Positions 22,830 through 36,940 of a stretch of DNA of 64,000 nucleotides are shown one piece after another. How positions within the stretch are numbered: position 1 is the stretch's first letter; each line of letters starts with the position of its first letter. The DNA is from Hydractinia symbiolongicarpus (taxonomy: Eukaryota > Cnidaria > Hydrozoa > Anthoathecata > Hydractiniidae). The stretch is taken from contig NC_079882.1 of NCBI RefSeq assembly GCF_029227915.1, positions 62,001 to 126,000 on the forward strand, read 5' to 3'. The notes beneath the pieces were generated by a model that was given only the letters and a program-made list of their open reading frames with translations, was not told the DNA's origin and made no database searches. Position numbers and translations under genes: made by a program.

Positions 22830-23714
22830 TGTATACTTCTGACTAAACGGTCCGAGTCAGAGATTTACGGGAAATCGCGGGTTTCCGTTTGCCGGCGATT
22901 AAACTCCTTTTTGTCAGCGTCTCATTAAAAATGAAAACATTTTTGAAAACTACAAGTCTCATGCGTTTTAGTGCCGAAAAAATAATTTAAAAAATCGTTC
23001 AGAAAAAGAGTTTACTCCCTGGATAATTTCTTTGTATACTTCTGACTATACGGGCCGAGTCCGGGCTTTACGGGAAATCGCAGGTTTTCGTTTGCCGGCG
23101 ATTAAACTTCTTTTATTCAGCGTCTCATCGAAATTGAAAACATTTTTGAAAATTACAAGTCTCATGCGTTTTAGTAATGAAAAAATAATTTAAAAAAACG
23201 TTCGGGAAATGAGTTTACTCCCTGGGTACCTTCTTTGTATACTTTTGACTATACGGGTCGACTCCGGGGTTTACGGGAAATCGCGTGTTTTCGTTTGCCG
23301 GCGATTAAACTTCTTTTATTCACCGTCTCATCGAAAATGAAAAAATTTTTGAAAACTACAAGTCTCATGCGATTTAGTGATGAAAAAATAATTTGAAAAA
23401 TCGTTCAGGAAATGAGTTTACTCCCTGGGTACTTTCTTTGTAAACTTTTGACTATGCCGGCCGAGTCCGGGATTTACGGGAAATCGCGTGTTTTCGTTTG
23501 CCGGTGATTAAACTTCCTTTATTCAGCGTCTCATCAAAAATAAAATTTTTTTTGAACACTACAAGTCTCATGCGTTTTAGTGATGAAAAAATAATTTAAA
23601 AAATCGTTCAGGAAATGAGTTTACTCCCTGGGTACTTTCTTTGTAAACTTTTGACTGTGCCGGCCGAGTCCGGAATTTACGGGAAATCGCTGGTTTTCGT
23701 TTGCCGGCAATTAA

Positions 23715-24526
23715 ACTTCTTCTATTCAGCGTCTCATCAAAAATGAAAACATTTTTGAAAACTACAAGTCTCATGCGTTTTAGTGATGAAAAAATAATTT
23801 AAAAAATCGTTCAGGAAATGAGTTTACTCCCTGGGTACTTTCTTTGTATACTTTTGACTATACGGGCGAGTCCGGGATTTACGGGAAATCGCGGGTTTTC
23901 CTTTGCCGGTGATTAAACTTCTTTTATTCAGTGTCTCATCAAAAATGAAAACATTTTTTAAAACTACAAGTCTCATTACGTTTTAGTGATGAAAAAATAA
24001 TTTAAAAAATCGTTCGGGAAATGAGTTTACTCACTGCGTACCTTCTTTGTATACTTTTGACTATACGGGCCGACTCCGGGGTTTACGGGAAATCGCGTGT
24101 TTTCGTTTACCGGCGATTAAACTTCTTCTATTCAGCGTCTCATCAAAAATGAAAACATTTTTGAAAACTACAAGTCTCATGCGTTTTAGTGATGAAAAAA
24201 TAATTTAAAAAATCGTTCAGGAAATGAGTTTACTCCCTGGGTACTTTCTTTGTATACTTTTGACTATACGGGCGAGTCCGGGATTTACGGGAAATCGCGG
24301 GTTTTCCTTTGCCGGTGATTAAACTTCTTTTATTCAGTGTCTCATCAAAAATGAAAACATTTTTTAAAACTACAAGTCTCATTACGTTTTAGTGATGAAA
24401 AAATAATTTAAAAAATCGTTCGGGAAATGAGTTTACTCACTGCGTACCTTCTTTGTATACTTTTGACTATACGGGCCGACTCCGGGGTTTACGGGAAATC
24501 GCGTGTTTTCGTTTACCGGCGATTAA
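23715..24526. repeat. Tandem duplication of a dimer (2 x 406 bp)
   Basis: The pair CTTCTTCTATTCAG monomer plus TCTCATTACG monomer occurs twice, 406 bp apart, sharing GGGCGAGTCC (one C lost) and TTTGCCGGTGATT. A third TCTCATTACG monomer is at about 28.44 kb. Confidence 0.85.
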
Positions 24527-27180
24527 ACCTCTTTTATTCAGCGTCTCATCAAAAATGAAATTTTTTTTGAAAACTACAAGTCTCATGCGTTTTAGTGATG
24601 AAAAAATAATTTAAAAAATCGTTCGGGAAATGAGTTTACTCCCTGGGTACTTTCTTTGTAAACTTTTGACTATACAGGCCGAGTCCGGGATTTACGGGAA
24701 ATCGCGGGTTTTCGTTTGCCGGCGATTAAACTTATTTTATTTAGCGTCTCAAAAAAAATAAAAACATTTTTGAAAACTACAAGTCTCATGCGTTTTACTG
24801 GTGAAAAAATAATTTAAAAAATCGTTCGGGAAATGGGTTTACTCCCTGGGTACTTTCTTTGTGTACTTTTGACTATACGGGCCGAGTCCGGGATTTACGG
24901 AAAATCACGGGTTTTCGTTTGCCGGCAATTAAACTTCTTTTATTCAGCGTCTCATCAAAAATAAAAACATTTTTAAAAACTACAAGTCTCATGCGTTTTA
25001 GTGATGAAAAAATAATGTAAAAAATCGTTCAGGAAATGAGTTTACTCCCTGGGTACTTTCTTTGTAAACTTTTGACTATGCGGGCCGAGTCTGGGATTTA
25101 CGGGAAATCGCGGGTTTTCGTTTGCCGGCAATTAAACTTCTTTTATTCAGCGTCTCCTTAAAAATGAAAACATTTTTGAAAACTACAAGTCTCATGCGCT
25201 TTAGTGCTGAAAAAATAAATTAAAAAATCGTTCGGAAAATGAGTTTACTCCCTGGGTAATTTCTTTGTATACTTTTGACTATACGGGCCGAGTCCGGGAT
25301 TTACGGGAAATCGCGGGTTTTCGTTTGCCGGTGATTAAACTTCTTTTATTCAGCGTCTCATCAAAAATAAATTTTTTTTTGAACACTACAAGTCTCATGC
25401 GTTTTAGTGATGAAAAAATAATTTAAAAAATCGTTCAGTAAATGAGTTTACTCCCTGGGTACTTTCTTTGTATACTTTTGACTATACTGGCCGAGTACGG
25501 GATTTACAAGAAACCGCGGGTTTTTGTTTGCCGGCGATTAAACTTCTTTTATTCAGTGTCTCATCAAAAATGAAAACATTTTTTAAAACTACAAGTCTCA
25601 TCCGTTTTAGTGCTGAAAAAATAATTTAAAAAATCGTTCGGGAAATGCGTTTACTCCCTGCGTACCTTCTTTGTATACTTTTGACTATACGGGCCGACTC
25701 CGGGGTTTACGGGAAATCGCGTGTTTTCGTTTACCGGCGATTAAACCTCTTTTATTCCATGTCTCATCAAAAATGAAAATTTTTTTGAAAACTACAAGTC
25801 TCATGCGTTTTAGTGATGAAAAAATAATTTAAAAAATCGTTCGGGAAATGAGTTTACTCCCCGGGTACTTTCTCTGTATACTTTTGACTATACGGGCCGA
25901 GTCCGGGATTTGCGGGAAATCGCGGGTTTTCGTTTGCCGGCGATTAAACTTATTTTATTCAGCGTCTCATAAAAAATGAAAATATTTTTGAAAACTACAA
26001 GTCTCATGCGTTTTACTGGTAAAAAAATAATTTAAAAAATTGTTCCGGAAATGGGTTTACTCACTGGGTACTTTCTTCATATACTTTTGACTATACGGGC
26101 CGAGTCCGGGATTTACGGAAAATCGCGGGTTTTCGTTTGCCGGCAATTAAACTTCTTTTATTCAGCGTCTCATCAAAAATGAAAACATTTTTGAAAACTA
26201 CAAGTCTCATGCGTTTTAGTGATGAAAAAGTAATTTAAAAAATCGTTCAGGAAATGAGTTTACTCCCTGGGTACTCTCTTTGTAAACTCTTGACTATGCG
26301 GGCCGAGTCTAGGATTTACGAAAAATCGCGGGTTTTCGTTTGCCGGCAATTAAACTTCTTTTATTCAGCGTCTCATCAAAAGTGTAAACATTTTTGAAAA
26401 CTACAAGTCTGATGCGTTTTAGTGATGAAAAAATAATTTAAAAAATCGTTCAGGAAATGAGTTTACTCCCTGGGTACTTTCTTTGTAAACTTTTGACTAT
26501 GCCGTCCGAGTCCAGGATTTACGGGAAATCGCGTGTTTTCGTTTGCCGGCGATTAAACTTCTTTTATTCAGCGTCTCATCAAAAATAAAATTTTTTTTGA
26601 ACACTACAAGTCTCATGCGTTTTAGTGATGAAAAAATAATTTAAAAAATCGTTCAGGAAATGAGTTTACTCCGTGGGTACTTTCTTTGTATACTTTTGAC
26701 AATACGGGCCGAGTACGGGATTTACAAAAAATCGCGTGTTTTTGTTTGCCGGCGATTAAACTTCCTTTTTTCAGCGTCTCATCAAAAATGAAAAAAAATT
26801 TGAAAAGTACAAGTCTCATGCGTTTTAGTGCTGAAAAAATAATTTAAAAAATCGTTCGGGAAATGAGTTTACTCCCTGGGTACTTTCTTTGTGTACTTTT
26901 GACTATACGGGCCGACTCCGGGGTTTACGGGAAATCGCAGGTTTTCGTTTGCCGGCGATTAAACTTCTTTTATTCAGTGTCTCATCAAAAATGAAAGCAT
27001 TTTTTAAAACTACAAGTCTCATGCGTTTTAGTGCTGAAAAAATAATTTAAAAAATCGTTCGGGAAATGAGTTTACTCCCTGCGTACCTTCTTTGTATACT
27101 TTTGACTATACGGGCCGACTCCGGGGTTTACGGGAAATCGCGTGTTTTCGTTTACCGGCGATTAAACCTCTTTTATTCAG

Positions 27181-28396
27181 TGTCTCATCAAAAATGAAAA
27201 ATTTTTTGAAAACTACAAGTCTCATGCGTTTTAGTGATGAAAAAATAATTTAAAAAATCGTTCGGGAAATGAGTTTACTCCCTGGGTACTTTCTCTGTAT
27301 ACTTTTGAATATACGGGCCGAGTCCGGGATTTGCGGGAAATCGCGGGTTTTCGTTTGCCGGCGATTAAACTTATTTTATTCAGCGTCTCATAAAAAATGA
27401 AAACATTTTTGAAAACTACAAGTCTCATGCATTTTACTGGTGAAAAAATAATTTAAAAAATCGTTCCGGAAATGGGTTTACTCCCTGGGTACTTTCTTTA
27501 TATACTTTTGACTATACGGGCCGAGTCCGGGATTTACGGGAAATCGCTGGTTTTCGTTTGCTGGCAATTAAACTTCTTCTATTCAGCGTCTCATCAAAAA
27601 TGAAAACATTTTTGAAAACTACAAGTCTCATGCGTTTTAGTGATGAAAAAATAATTTAAAAAATCGTTCAGGAAATGAGTTCACTCCCGGGGTACTTTCT
27701 TTGTATACTTTTGACTATACGGGCGAGTCCGGGATTTACGGGAAATCGCGGGTTTTTCTTTGCCGGCGATTAAACTTCTTTTATTCAGTGTCTCATCAAA
27801 AATGAAAAATTTTTTGAAAACTACAAGTCTCATGCGTTTTAGTGATGAAAAAATAATTTAAAAAATCGTTCGGGAAATGAGTTTACTCCCTGGGTACTTT
27901 CTCTGTATACTTTTGAATATACGGGCCGAGTCCGGGATTTGCGGGAAATCGCGGGTTTTCGTTTGCCGGCGATTAAACTTATTTTATTCAGCGTCTCATA
28001 AAAAATGAAAACATTTTTGAAAACTACAAGTCTCATGCATTTTACTGGTGAAAAAATAATTTAAAAAATCGTTCCGGAAATGGGTTTACTCCCTGGGTAC
28101 TTTCTTTATATACTTTTGACTATACGGGCCGAGTCCGGGATTTACGGGAAATCGCTGGTTTTCGTTTGCTGGCAATTAAACTTCTTCTATTCAGCGTCTC
28201 ATCAAAAATGAAAACATTTTTGAAAACTACAAGTCTCATGCGTTTTAGTGATGAAAAAATAATTTAAAAAATCGTTCAGGAAATGAGTTTACTCCCGGGG
28301 TACTTTCTTTGTATACTTTTGACTATACGGGCGAGTCCGGGATTTACGGGAAATCGCGGGTTTTTCTTTGCCGGCGATTAAACTTCTTTTATTCAG
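27181..28396. repeat. Tandem duplication of a trimer (2 x 608 bp)
   Basis: Markers TTTTGAATATACGGG, GGGATTTGCGGG, TCTCATGCATTTTAC, TTTGCTGGCAATT and CCCGGGGTAC occur in the same order in both halves. An identical 65-codon chance frame appears at 27231 and 27839. Near-identity implies recent duplication. Confidence 0.88.
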
Positions 28397-31300
28397 TGTC
28401 TCATCAAAAATGAAAACATTTTTTAAAACTACAAGTCTCATTACGTTTTAGTGATGAAAAAATAATTTAAAAAATCGTTCGGGAAATGAGTTTACTCACT
28501 GCGTACCTTCTTTGTATACTTTTGACTATACGGGCCGACTCCGGGGTTTACGGGAAATCGCGTGTTTTCGTTTACCGGCGATTAAACTTCTTTTATTCAG
28601 CGTCTCATCAAAAATGAAAATTTTTTTGAAAACTACAAGTCTCATGCGTTTTAGTGATGAAAAAATAATTTAAAAAATCGTTCGGGAAATGAGTTTACTC
28701 CCTGGGTACTTTCTTTGTATACTTTTGACTATACAGGCCGAGTCCGGGATTTACGGGAAATCGCGGGTTTTCGTTTGCCGGCGATTAAACTTATTTTATT
28801 TAGCGTCTCAAAAAAAATAAAAACATTTTTGAAAACTACAAGTCTCATGCGTTTTACTGGTGAAAAAATAATTTAAAAAATCGTTCGGGAAATGGGTTTA
28901 CTCCCTGAGTACTTTCTTTGTGTACTTTTGACTATACGGGCCGAGTCCGGGATTTACGGAAAATCACGGGTTTTCGTTTGCCGGCAATTAAACTTCTTTT
29001 ATTCAGCGTCTCATCAAAAATGAAAACATTTTTAAAAACTACAAGTCTCATGCGTTTTAGTGATGAAAAAATAATGTAAAAAATCGTTCAGGAAATGAGT
29101 TTACTCCCTGGGTACTTTCTTTGTAAACTTTTGACTATGCGGGCCGAGTCTGGGATTTACGGGAAATCGCGGGTTTTCGTTTGCCGGCAATTAAACTTCT
29201 TTTATTCAGCGTCTCATCAAAAATAAAAACATTTTTGAAAACTACAAGTCTCATGCGTTTTAGTGATGAAAAAATAATTTAAAAAATCGTTCAGGAAATG
29301 GGTTTACTCCCTGGGTACTTTCTTTGTAAACTTTTGACTATGCCGGCCGAGTCCGGAATTAACGGGAAATCGCGTGTTTTCGTTTGCCGGCGATTAAACT
29401 TCTTTTATTCAGTGTCTCATCAAAAATGAAAACATTTTTTAAAACTACAAGTCTCATGCGTTTTACTGGTGAAAAAATAATTTAAAAAATCGTTCCGGAA
29501 ATTGGTTTACTCCCTGGGTACTTTCTTTATATACTTTTGACTGTACGGGCCGAGTCCGGGATTTACGGGAAATCGCGGGTTTTCGTTTGCCGGCAATTAA
29601 ACTTCTTCTATTCAGCGTCTCATCAAAAATGAAAACATTTTTGAAAACTACAAGTCTCATGCGTTTTAGTGATGAAAAAATAATTTAAAAAATCGTTCAG
29701 GAAATGAGTTTACTCCCTGGGTACTTTCTTTGTATACTTTTGACTATACGGGCCGAGTCCGGGATTTACGGAAAATCACGGGTTTTCGTTTGCCGGCAAT
29801 TAAACTTTTTTTATTCAGCGTCTCATCAAAAATGAAAACATTTTTAAAAACTACAAGTCTCATGCGTTTTAGTGATGAAAAAATAATGTAAAAAATCGTT
29901 CAGGAAATGAGTTTACTCCCTGGGTACTTTCTTTGTAAACTTTTGACTATGCGGACCGAGTCTGGGATTTACGGGAAATCGCGGGTTTTTTGTTTGCCGG
30001 CAATTAAACTTCTTTTATTCAGCGTCTTATCAAAAATGAAAACATTTTTGAAAACTACAAGTCTCATGCGTTTTAGTGATGAAAAAATAATTTAAAAAAT
30101 CGTTCAGGAAATGAGTTTACTCCCTGGGTACTTTCTTTGTAAACTTTTGACTATGCCGGCCGAGTCCGGAATTAACGGGAAATCGCGTGTTTTCGTTTGC
30201 CGGCGATTAAACTTCTTTTATTCAGTGTCTCATCAAAAATGAAAACATTTTTTAAAACTGCAAGTCTCATGCGTTTTACTGGTGAAAAAATAATTTAAAA
30301 AATCGTTCCGGAAATGGGTTTACTCCCTGGGTACTTTCTTTATATACTTTTGACTGTACGGGCCGAGTCCGGAATTAACGGGAAATCGCGTGTTTTCGTT
30401 TGCCGGCAATTAAACTTCTTCTATTCAGCGTCTCATCAAAAATGAAAACATTTTTGAAAACTACAAGTCTCATGCCTTTTAGTGATGAAAAAATAATTTA
30501 AAAAATCGTTCAGGAAATGAGTTTACTCCCTGGGTACTTTCTTTGTATACTTTTGACTATACGGGCCGAGTCCGGGATTTACGGGAAATCGCGGGTTTTC
30601 CTTCGCCGGCGATTAAACTTCTTTTATTCAGTGTCTCATCAAAAATGAAAACATTTTTTAAAACTACAAGTCTCATGCGTTTTAGTGATGAAAAAATAAT
30701 TTAAAAAATCGTTCGGGAAATGAGTTTACTCCCTGCGTACCTTCTTTGTATACTTTTGACTATACGGGCCGACTCCGGGGTTTACGGGAAATCGCGTGTT
30801 TTCGTTTACTGGCGATTAAACCTCTTTTATTCAGCGTCTCATCAAAAATGAAAACATTTTTGAAAACTACAAGTCTCATGCGTTTTAGTGATGAAAAAAT
30901 AATTTAAAAAATCGTTCGGGAAATGAGTTTACTCCCTGCGTACCTTCTTTGTATACTTTTGACTATACGGGCCGTCTCCGGGGTATACGGGAAATCGCGT
31001 GTTTTCGTTTACCGGCGATTAAACCTCTTTTATTTAGCGTCTCATCGAAAATGAAAATTTTTTTTAAAACTACAAGTCTCATGCGTTTTACTGGTGATAA
31101 AATAATTTAAAAAATCGTTCGGGAAATGGGTTTACTCCCTGGGTACTTTCTTTGTGTACTTTTGACTATACGGGCCGAGTCCGGGATTTACGGAAAATCG
31201 CGGGTTTTTGTTTGCCGGCAATTAAACTTCTTTTATTCAGCGTCTCATCAAAAATAAAAACATTTTTGAAAACTACAAGTCTCATGCGTTTTAGTGATGA

Positions 31301-34300
31301 AAAAATAATTTAAAAAATCGTTCAGGAAATGAGTTTACTCCCTGGGTACTTTCTTTATAAACTTTTGACTATGCGGGCCGAGTCTGGGATTTACGGGAAA
31401 TCGCGGGTTTTCGTTTGCCGGCAATTAAATTTCTTTTATTCAGCGTCTCATCAAAAATGAAAACATTTTTGAAAACTACAAGTCTCATGCGTTTTAGTGA
31501 TGAAAAAATAATTTAAAAAATCGTTCAGGAAATGAGTTTACTCCCTGGGTACTTTCTTTGTAAACTTTTGACTATACGGGCCGACTCCGGGGTTTACGGG
31601 AAGTCGCGGGTTTTCGTTTGCCGGCGATTAAACTTCTTTTATTCAGTGTCTCATCAAAAATGAAAACATTTTTTAAAACTACAAGTCTCATGCGTTTTAG
31701 TGCTGAAAAAATAATTTAAAAAATCGTTCGGGAAATGAGTTTACTCCCTGCGTACCTTCTTTGTATACTTTTGACTATACGGGCCGACTCCGGGGTTTAC
31801 GGGAAATCGCGTGTTTTCGTTTACCGGCGATTAAACCTCTTTTATTCAGTGTCTCATCAAAAATGAAAATTTTTTTGAAAACTACAAGTCTCATGCGTTT
31901 TAGTGATGAAAAAATAATTTAAAAAATCGTTCGGGAAATGAGTTTACTCCCTGGGTACTTTCTTTGTATACTTTTGACTATACGGGCCGAGTCAGGGATT
32001 TGCGGGAAATTGCGGGTTTCGTTTGCCGGCGATTAAACTTATTTTATTCAGCGTCTCATAAAAAATGAAAACATTTTTGAAAACTACAAGTCTCATGCGT
32101 TTTACTGGTGAAAAAATAATTTAAAAAATCGTTCGGCAAATGGGTTTACTCCCTGGGTACTTTCTTTATATACTTTTGACTATACGGGCCGAGTCCGGGA
32201 TTTACGGGAAATCGCGGGTTTTCGTGTGCCGGCAATTAAACTTCTTCTATTCAGCGTCTCATCAAAAATGAAAACATTTTTGAAAACTACAAGTCTCATG
32301 CGTTTTAGTGATGAAAAAATAATTTAAAAAATCGTTCAGGAAATGAGTTTACTCCCTGGGTACTTTCTTTGTATACTTTTGACTATACGGGCCGAGTCCG
32401 GGATTTACGGGAAATCGCGGGTTTTCCTTTGCCGGCGATTAAACTTATTTTATTCAGCGTCTCATCAAAAATGTGAACATTTTTAAAAACTACAAGTCTC
32501 ATGCGTTTTACTGGTGAAAAAATAATTTAAAAAATCGTTCGGGAAATGGGTTTACTCCCTGGGTACTTTCTTTGTGTACTTTTGACTATACGGGCCGAGT
32601 CCGGGATTTACGGAAAATCGCGGGTTTTCGTTTGCCGGCAATTAAACTTCTTTTATTCAGCGTCTCATCAAAAATGAAAACATTTTTTAAAACTACAAGT
32701 CTCATGCGTTTTAGTGATGAAAAAATAATTTAAAAAATCGTTCAGGAAATGAGTTTACTCCCTGGGTACTTTCTTTGTATACTTTTGACTATACGGGCCG
32801 AGTCCGGGATTTACGGGAAATCGCGGGTTTTCCTTTGCCGGCAATTAAACTTATTTTATTCAGCGTCTCATCAAAAATGTAAACATTTTTAAAAACTACA
32901 AGTCTCATGCGTTTTACTGGTGAAAAAATAATTTAAAAAATCGTTCGGGAAATGGGTTTACTCCCTGGGTACTTTCTTTGTGTACTTTTGACTATACGGG
33001 CCGAGTCCGGGATTTACGGAAAATCGCGGGTTTTCGTTTGCCGGCAATTAAACTTCTTTTATTCAGCGTCTCATCAAAAATGAAAACATTTTTGAAAACT
33101 ACAAGTCTCATGCGTTTTAGTGATGAAAAAATAATTTAAAAAATCGATCAGGAAATGAGTTTACTCCCTGGGTACTTTCTTTATAAACTTTTGACTATGC
33201 GGGCCGAGTCTGGGATTTACGGGAAATCGCGGGTTTTCGTTTGCCGGCAATTAAATTTCTTTTATTCAGCGTCTCATCAAAAATGAAAACATTTTTGAAA
33301 ACTACAAGTCTCATGCGTTTTAGTGATGAAAAAATAATTTAAAAAATCGTTCAGGAAATGAGTTTACTCCCTGGGTACTTTCTTTGTAAACTTTTGACTA
33401 TGCCGGCCGAGTCCGGGATTTACGGGAAATCGCGTGTTTTCGTTTGCCGGCGATTAAACTTCTTTTATTCAGCGTCTCATCAAAAATAAATTTTTTTTTG
33501 AACACCACAAGTCTCATGCGTTTTAGTGATGAAAAAATAATTTAAAAAATCGTTCAGGAAATGAGTTTACTCCCTGGGTACTTTCTTTGTAAACTTTTGA
33601 CTATACGGGACGAGTCCGGGATTTACGGGAAATCGCGTGTTTTCGTTTGCCGGCGATTAAACTTCTTTTATTCAGCGTCTCATCAAAAATAAATTTTTTT
33701 TTGAACACTACAAGTCTCATGCGTTTTAGTGATGAAAAAATAATTTAAAATATCGATCAGGAAATGAGTTTACTTCCTGGTTACTTTCTTTATAAACTTT
33801 TGACTATGCGGGCCGAGTCTGGGATTTACGGGAAATCGCGGGTTTTCGTTTGCCGGCAATTAAATTTCTTTTATTCAGCGTCTCATCAAAAATGAAAACA
33901 TTTTTGAAAACTACAAGTCTCATGCGTTTTAGTGATGAAAAAATAATTTAAAAAATCGTTCAGGAAATGAGTTTACTCCCTGGGTACTTTCTTTGTAAAC
34001 TTTTGACTATACTGGCCGAGTCCGGGATTTACGGGAAATCGCGGGTTTTCCTTTGCCGGCGATTAAACTTATTTTATTCAGCGTCTCATCAAAAATGTAA
34101 ACATTTTTAAAAACTACAAGTCTCATGCGTTTTACTGGTGAAAAAATAATTTAAAAAATCGTTCGGGAAATGGGTTTACTCCCTGGGTACTTTCTTTGTA
34201 AACTTTTGACTATGCCGGCCGAGTCCGGGATTTACGGGAAATCGCGTGTTTTCGTTTGCCGGCGATTAAACTTCTTTTATTCAGCGTCTCATCAAAAATA

Positions 34301-36119
34301 AATTTTTTTCTGAACACTACAAGTCTCATGCGTTTTAGTGATGAAAAAATAATTTAAAAAATCGATCAGGAAATGAGTTTACTCCCTGGGTACTTTCTTT
34401 ATAAACTTTTGACTATGCGGGCCGAGTCTGGGATTTACGGGAAATGGCGTGTTTTCGTTTGCCGGCAATTAAATTTCTTTTATTCAGCGTCTCATCAAAA
34501 ATGAAAACAATTTTGAAAACTACAAGTCTCATGCGTTTTAGTGATGAAAAAATAATTTAAAAAATCGTTCAGGAAATGAGTTTACTCCCTGGGTACTTTC
34601 TTTGTAAACTTTTGACTATACGGGACGAGTCCGGGATTTACGGGAAATCGCGTGTTTTCGTTTGCCGGCGATTAAACTTATTTTATTCAGCGTCTCATTA
34701 AAAATGTGAACATTTTTAAAAACTACAAGTCTCATGCGTTTTACTGGTGAAAAAATAATTTAAAAAATCGTTCGGGAAATGGGTTTACTCCCTGGGTACT
34801 TTCTTTGTGTACTTTTGACTATACGGGCCGAGTCCGGGATTTACGGAAAATCGCGGGTTTTCGCGTGCCGGCAATTAAACTTCTTTTATTCAGCGTCTCA
34901 TCAAAAATGAAAACATTTTTGAAAACTACAAGTCTCATGCGTTTTAGTGATGAAAAAATAATTTAAAAAATCGTTCAGGAAATGAGTTTACTCCCTGGGT
35001 ACTTTCTTTGTATACTTTTGACTATACGGGCCGAGTCCGGGATTTACGAGAAATCGCGGGTTTTCCTTTGCCGGCGATTAAACTTATTTTATTCAGCGTC
35101 TCATCAAAAATGTAAACATTTTTAAAAACTACAAGTCTCATGCGTTTTACTGGTGGAAAAATAATTTAAAAAATCGTTCGGGAAATGGGTTTACTCCCTG
35201 GGTACTTTCTTTGTGTACTTTTGACTATACGGGCCGAGTCCGGGATTTCCGGAAAATCGCGGGTTTTCGTTTGCCGGCAATTAAACTTCTTTTATTCAGC
35301 GTCTCATCAAAAATGAAAACATTTTTGAAAACTACAAGTCTCATGCGTTTTAGTGATGAAAAAATAATTTAAAAAATCGATCAGGAAATGAGTTTACTCC
35401 CTGGGTACTTTCTTTATAAACTTTTGACTATGCGGGCCGAGTCTGGGATTTACGGGAAATCGCGGGTTTTCGTTTGCCGGCAATTAAATTTCTTTTATTC
35501 AGCGTCTCATCAAAAATGAAAACATTTTTGAAAACTACAAGTTTCATGCGTTTTAGTGATGAAAAAATAATTTAAAAAATCGTTCAGGAAATGAGTTTAC
35601 TCCCTGGGTACTTTCTTTGTAAACTTTTGACTATGCCGGCCGAGTCCGGGATTTACGGGAAATCGCGTGTTTTCGTTTGCCGGCGATTAAACTTCTTTTA
35701 TTCAGCGTCTCATCAAAAATAAATTTTTTTTTGAACACTACAAGTCTCATGCGTTTTAGTGATGAAAAAATAATTTAAAATATCGATCAGGAAATGAGTT
35801 TACTCCCTGGTTACTTTCTTTATAAACTTTTGACTATGCGGGCCGAGTCTGGGATTTACGGGAAATCGCGGGTTTTCGTTTGCCGGCAATTAAATTTCTT
35901 TTATTCAGCGTCTCATCAAAAATGAAAACATTTTTGAAAACTACAAGTCTCATGCGTTTTAGTGATGAAAAAATAATTTAAAAAATCGTTCAGGAAATGA
36001 GTTTACTCCCTGGGTACTTTCTTTGTAAACTTTTGACTATGCCGGCCGAGTCCGGGATTTACGGGAAATCGCGTGTTTTCGTTTGCCGGCGATTAAACTT
36101 CTTTTATTCAGCGTCTCAT

Positions 36120-36940
36120 CAAAAATCAATTTTTTTTTGAACACTACAAGTCTCATGCGTTTTAGTGATGAAAAAATAATTTAAAAAATCGTTCAGGAAA
36201 TGAGTTTACTCCCTGGGTACTTTCTTTGTAAACTTTTGACTATACGGGCCGACTCCAGGGTTTACGGGAAATCGCGGGTTTTCGTTTGCCGGCGATTAAA
36301 CTTCTTTTATTCAGTGTCTCATCAAAAATGAAAACATTTTTTAAAACTACAAGTCTCATGCGTTTTAGTGCTGAAAAAATAATTTAAAAAATCGTTCAGG
36401 AAATGAGTTTACTCCCTGGGTACTTTCTTTGTAAACTTTTGACTATGCCGGCCGAGTCCGGGATTTACGGGAAATCGCGTGTTTTCGTTTGCCGGCGATT
36501 AAACTTCTTTTATTTAGCGTCTCATCAAAAATAAATTTTTTTTGAACACTACAAGTCTCATGCGTTTTAGTGATGAAAAAATAATTTAAAAAATCGTTCA
36601 GGAAATGAGTTTACTCCCTGGGTACTTTCTTTGTAAACTTTTGACTATACGGGCCGACTCCAGGGTTTACGGGAAATCGCGGGTTTTCGTTTGCCGGCGA
36701 TTAAACTTCTTTTATTCAGTGTCTCATCAAAAATGAAAACATTTTTTAAAACTACAAGTCTCATGCGTTTTAGTGCTGAAAAAATAATTTAAAAAATCGT
36801 TCAGGAAATGAGTTTACTCCCTGGGTACTTTCTTTGTAAACTTTTGACTATGCCGGCCGAGTCCGGGATTTACGGGAAATCGCGTGTTTTCGTTTGCCGG
36901 CGATTAAACTTCTTTTATTTAGCGTCTCATCAAAAATAAA
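36120..36940. repeat. Tandem duplication of a dimer (2 x about 405 bp)
   Basis: GACTCCAGGGTTTAC occurs at 36251 and 36656, each followed by TTTTTTAAAACTAC, AGTGCTG and a GTAAAC/TATGCCGG monomer. The same variant recurs at about 37.47 and 38.89 kb, marking wider spread. Edges are approximate. Confidence 0.75.

Noticed and set aside
27231-27428. 65-codon minus-strand frames in many monomers
   Set aside because: Nearly every monomer gives the same frame, which starts and stops at the same repeat positions. This is a property of the monomer, not a gene family.
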